This document shows positions 63,032 to 64,000 of a stretch of 64,000 nt of DNA, piece by piece (the first letter of the stretch is position 1; every line of letters starts with the position of its first letter). The position numbers and the translations under genes are program-made. The notes under the pieces were generated by a model. The model was not told the origin of the DNA. It saw nothing but the letters and a program-made list of their open reading frames with translations, and did no database searches. The stretch lies in contig NZ_BAABBM010000001.1 in NCBI RefSeq assembly GCF_039537965.1, forward strand, positions 2,269,501 to 2,333,500, given 5' to 3'. This stretch comes from Sphingomonas limnosediminicola (GTDB lineage: Bacteria; Pseudomonadota; Alphaproteobacteria; Sphingomonadales; Sphingomonadaceae).

Positions 63032-63052
63032 TTTTGCGAATCGTTCGCAAAA
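63032..63052. promoter_or_regulatory. perfect 21 bp palindrome, candidate operator
   Basis: TTTTGCGAA, three bases (TCG), TTCGCAAAA: perfect 9 bp arms. It lies between the stop of the 71-residue gene at 63081 and the PepSY-type start at 63017, just upstream of its ribosome site. The TTGCGAA-N3-TTCGCAA core resembles Fur-type boxes of alphaproteobacteria by eye, so iron control is a reasonable guess; it could also be a hairpin in the mRNA. Confidence 0.6.
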
Positions 63053-63080
63053 AGCGGACGCGCGTGTTTTTGGCAAGAGC

Positions 63081-63296
63081 TCATCGGCCGGCCCCCGCAT
63101 TGAGATCGAGCGGCGCGGTGCGCTGGTAGGCGATCGCGAAGCCGGCGATGACGATCCCGAAGGCGGTCATCATCATGCCGCCGATCAGCATCGCGGCGTA
63201 ACGCGGCTGCTGCTCGCTCTGGTGGCGGATGGCGGTGACGAGCAGGCCAAGGCCGACGACCGCCGCGACGGCGCCGAGGATGATGAAGCCGGTCAT
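63081..63296 (-). CDS. small two-helix membrane protein of the nrd locus
   Basis: 71 residues, ATG 63296 overlapping the previous stop (ATGA). Two helices (FIILGAVAAVVGLGLLVTAI and YAAMLIGGMMMTAFGIVIAG) and a short hydrophilic end. No family recognised. Its position in the coupled string between nrdA and nrdB is the main clue. Confidence 0.7.
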   Translation of the reverse strand: MTGFIILGAVAAVVGLGLLVTAIRHQSEQQPRYAAMLIGGMMMTAFGIVIAGFAIAYQRTAPLDLNAGAGR

Positions 63297-63508
63297 CGGC
63301 GCTGCGCCGCCTCAAGCTCGGACGACGACGGGCGATAGTCGAGGCCGCCGAGCGCGTGGACGCCGAGGATCGCGGCTACGACGAACAGCAGGACCGCACC
63401 CTGGCTGCCGTAACTTTGGTCGGCATCCTTGCGGGCGCGGTAAAGCCACACGCCTGCGCCGAGGATGACGGCTGCTGCAACGAGCTCGATGATGCGGCCG
63501 CCGGTCAT
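63293..63508 (-). CDS. small membrane protein of the nrd locus
   Basis: 71 residues from ATG 63508 (ATGA overlap with the 42-codon gene). Two helices (IIELVAAAVILGAGVWLYRA and GAVLLFVVAAILGVHALGGL) flank a charged loop with RKDADQSYGSQ. No family recognised. A longer frame with an Arg-rich front is a shadow of the neighbouring gene. Confidence 0.7.
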   Translation of the reverse strand: MTGGRIIELVAAAVILGAGVWLYRARKDADQSYGSQGAVLLFVVAAILGVHALGGLDYRPSSSELEAAQRR

Positions 63509-63633
63509 CGCCGCAGCCACTGCGCTCCGATGGCGAGGGTGGCGACGGTCGCGATCAGGTCGAGCGCGATGAGGCCGAGCACGACCGCGCCTGCACCCTT
63601 GGCGACGGTGCGGAGCGAGAGGGCGCGCTTCAC
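63505..63633 (-). CDS. 42-residue membrane protein of the nrd locus
   Basis: GTG 63633 overlaps the nrdA stop (GTGA) and its own TGA overlaps the next ATG, so it is tightly coupled on both sides; this coupling is the best evidence that it is real. The peptide is VKRALSLRTVAKGAGAVVLG then LIALDLIATVATLAIGAQWL, RR: a basic start and one long helix. It is below the usual length cutoff for gene finders. Confidence 0.7.
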   Translation of the reverse strand: MKRALSLRTVAKGAGAVVLGLIALDLIATVATLAIGAQWLRR

Positions 63634-64000
63634 TGACACGCCAGACACTCGTCATAGTCTGTGCTCGACGGGAGCTGGATTTCCTTGAGCTCGGGCGTGT
63701 TGTCCGCCTCGACGCCGCCGGCGAAGCCCGCGCGCTGCACCGACTTGGAGCGGAGGTAGTAGAGCGACTTGATACCGAGCTCCCACGCGCGGAAGTGGAG
63801 CATCATCAGGTCCCACTTGTCGACGTCGGCCGGGATGAAGAGGTTGAGCGACTGCGCCTGGTCGATGAAGGGCGTGCGGTCGGCCGAAAGCTCGAGCAGC
63901 CAGCGCTGGTCGATCTCGAACGACGTCTTGAACACGTCCTTTTCTTCCTGCGTCAGGAAGTCGAGGTGCTGGACGCTGCCGCCCTGCTCGAGGATCGAGT
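63630..64000 (-). CDS. nrdA: ribonucleotide reductase class Ia alpha subunit, C-terminal part
   Basis: The reading frame enters from the right edge and ends at 63630. The visible 123 residues include SILEQGGSVQHLDFLTQEEK, TSFEIDQRWLLELSADRTPF, IDQAQSLNLFIPADVDKWDL and RAWELGIKSLYYLRSKSVQR, all typical of the C-terminal core of NrdA. The last residues YDECLACQ carry the C-x-x-C pair that shuttles electrons to the active site. Its stop overlaps the start of the 42-residue gene. Confidence 0.95.
   Translation of the reverse strand, partial: SILEQGGSVQHLDFLTQEEKDVFKTSFEIDQRWLLELSADRTPFIDQAQSLNLFIPADVDKWDLMMLHFRAWELGIKSLYYLRSKSVQRAGFAGGVEADNTPELKEIQLPSSTDYDECLACQ

Overview
The window looks like chromosomal DNA of a sphingomonad-type alphaproteobacterium (Sphingomonas, Sphingomicrobium or a close relative). 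The lineage is inferred from gene content: an NAD-specific 180 kDa-type glutamate dehydrogenase, an MlaE permease with a fused STAS domain, a small PAS_5-type protein, a usg homologue and several small proteins of the kind common in sphingomonads. Genes are dense and high in GC, and many neighbours overlap by four bases (ATGA or GTGA).

The window falls into two unlike parts. Positions 1-2000 hold a CIRCE-controlled groES-groEL operon (groEL runs off the left edge). From about 2 to 26.7 kb the DNA is accessory in character: short single-gene units, long spacers with dispersed palindromic repeats, decayed small genes and mobile-element genes. Its main blocks are a GlxA-type regulator divergent from a run of three alpha/beta hydrolases and a cNMP-domain/FAD oxidoreductase (4.9-11.7 kb); a LysR regulator divergent from an SDR dehydrogenase (11.8-13.5 kb); a lipoprotein-like esterase, a lone response regulator, NrtS and DUF4337 proteins, a MerR/TipAS regulator and an FGE-fold secreted protein (14-19.6 kb); a DUF3489-DUF2924-serine recombinase cassette (20.0-22.3 kb); and a 4.15 kb segment bounded by two related att-like regions, the right one ending in tRNA-Thr(CGT). 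That segment carries remnants of an extracellular contractile injection system (eCIS): a tail-tube start fused to a truncated AAA ATPase, a gpV-type spike and a PAAR tip.

From 26.8 kb to the right edge the DNA is mostly core-like. In order: a PAS protein, NAD-glutamate dehydrogenase, an ATP-grasp protein; a leftward operon of acyl-CoA synthetase, molybdopterin oxidoreductase and ferrochelatase, then an acetoacetyl-CoA reductase with a ribbon-helix-helix protein; a rightward, translationally coupled operon lgt-midA-like-GNAT-pgeF, then a PLP gamma-synthase; a leftward three-gene operon of CDP-alcohol phosphatidyltransferase, nucleotidyltransferase and HAD phosphatase, probably a headgroup pathway; the Mla lipid-transport operon (permease, ATPase, MCE protein, lipoprotein); aminopeptidase N; a cluster of small envelope proteins that includes tandem membrane-anchored thermonuclease paralogues, one of them apparently inactive; and a leftward class Ia ribonucleotide reductase locus in which nrdA and nrdB are separated by five small membrane or lipoprotein genes, one only 42 codons long, with a perfect 21 bp palindrome in the middle.

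The observations most worth following are the eCIS relic between duplicated att-like sequences, the pseudo-nuclease paralogue, the coupled three-gene headgroup operon, the membrane-gene insertion inside the nrd operon with its palindrome, and the two families of dispersed repeats confined to the accessory half. All functional statements come from reading the sequence by eye; no database search was run.
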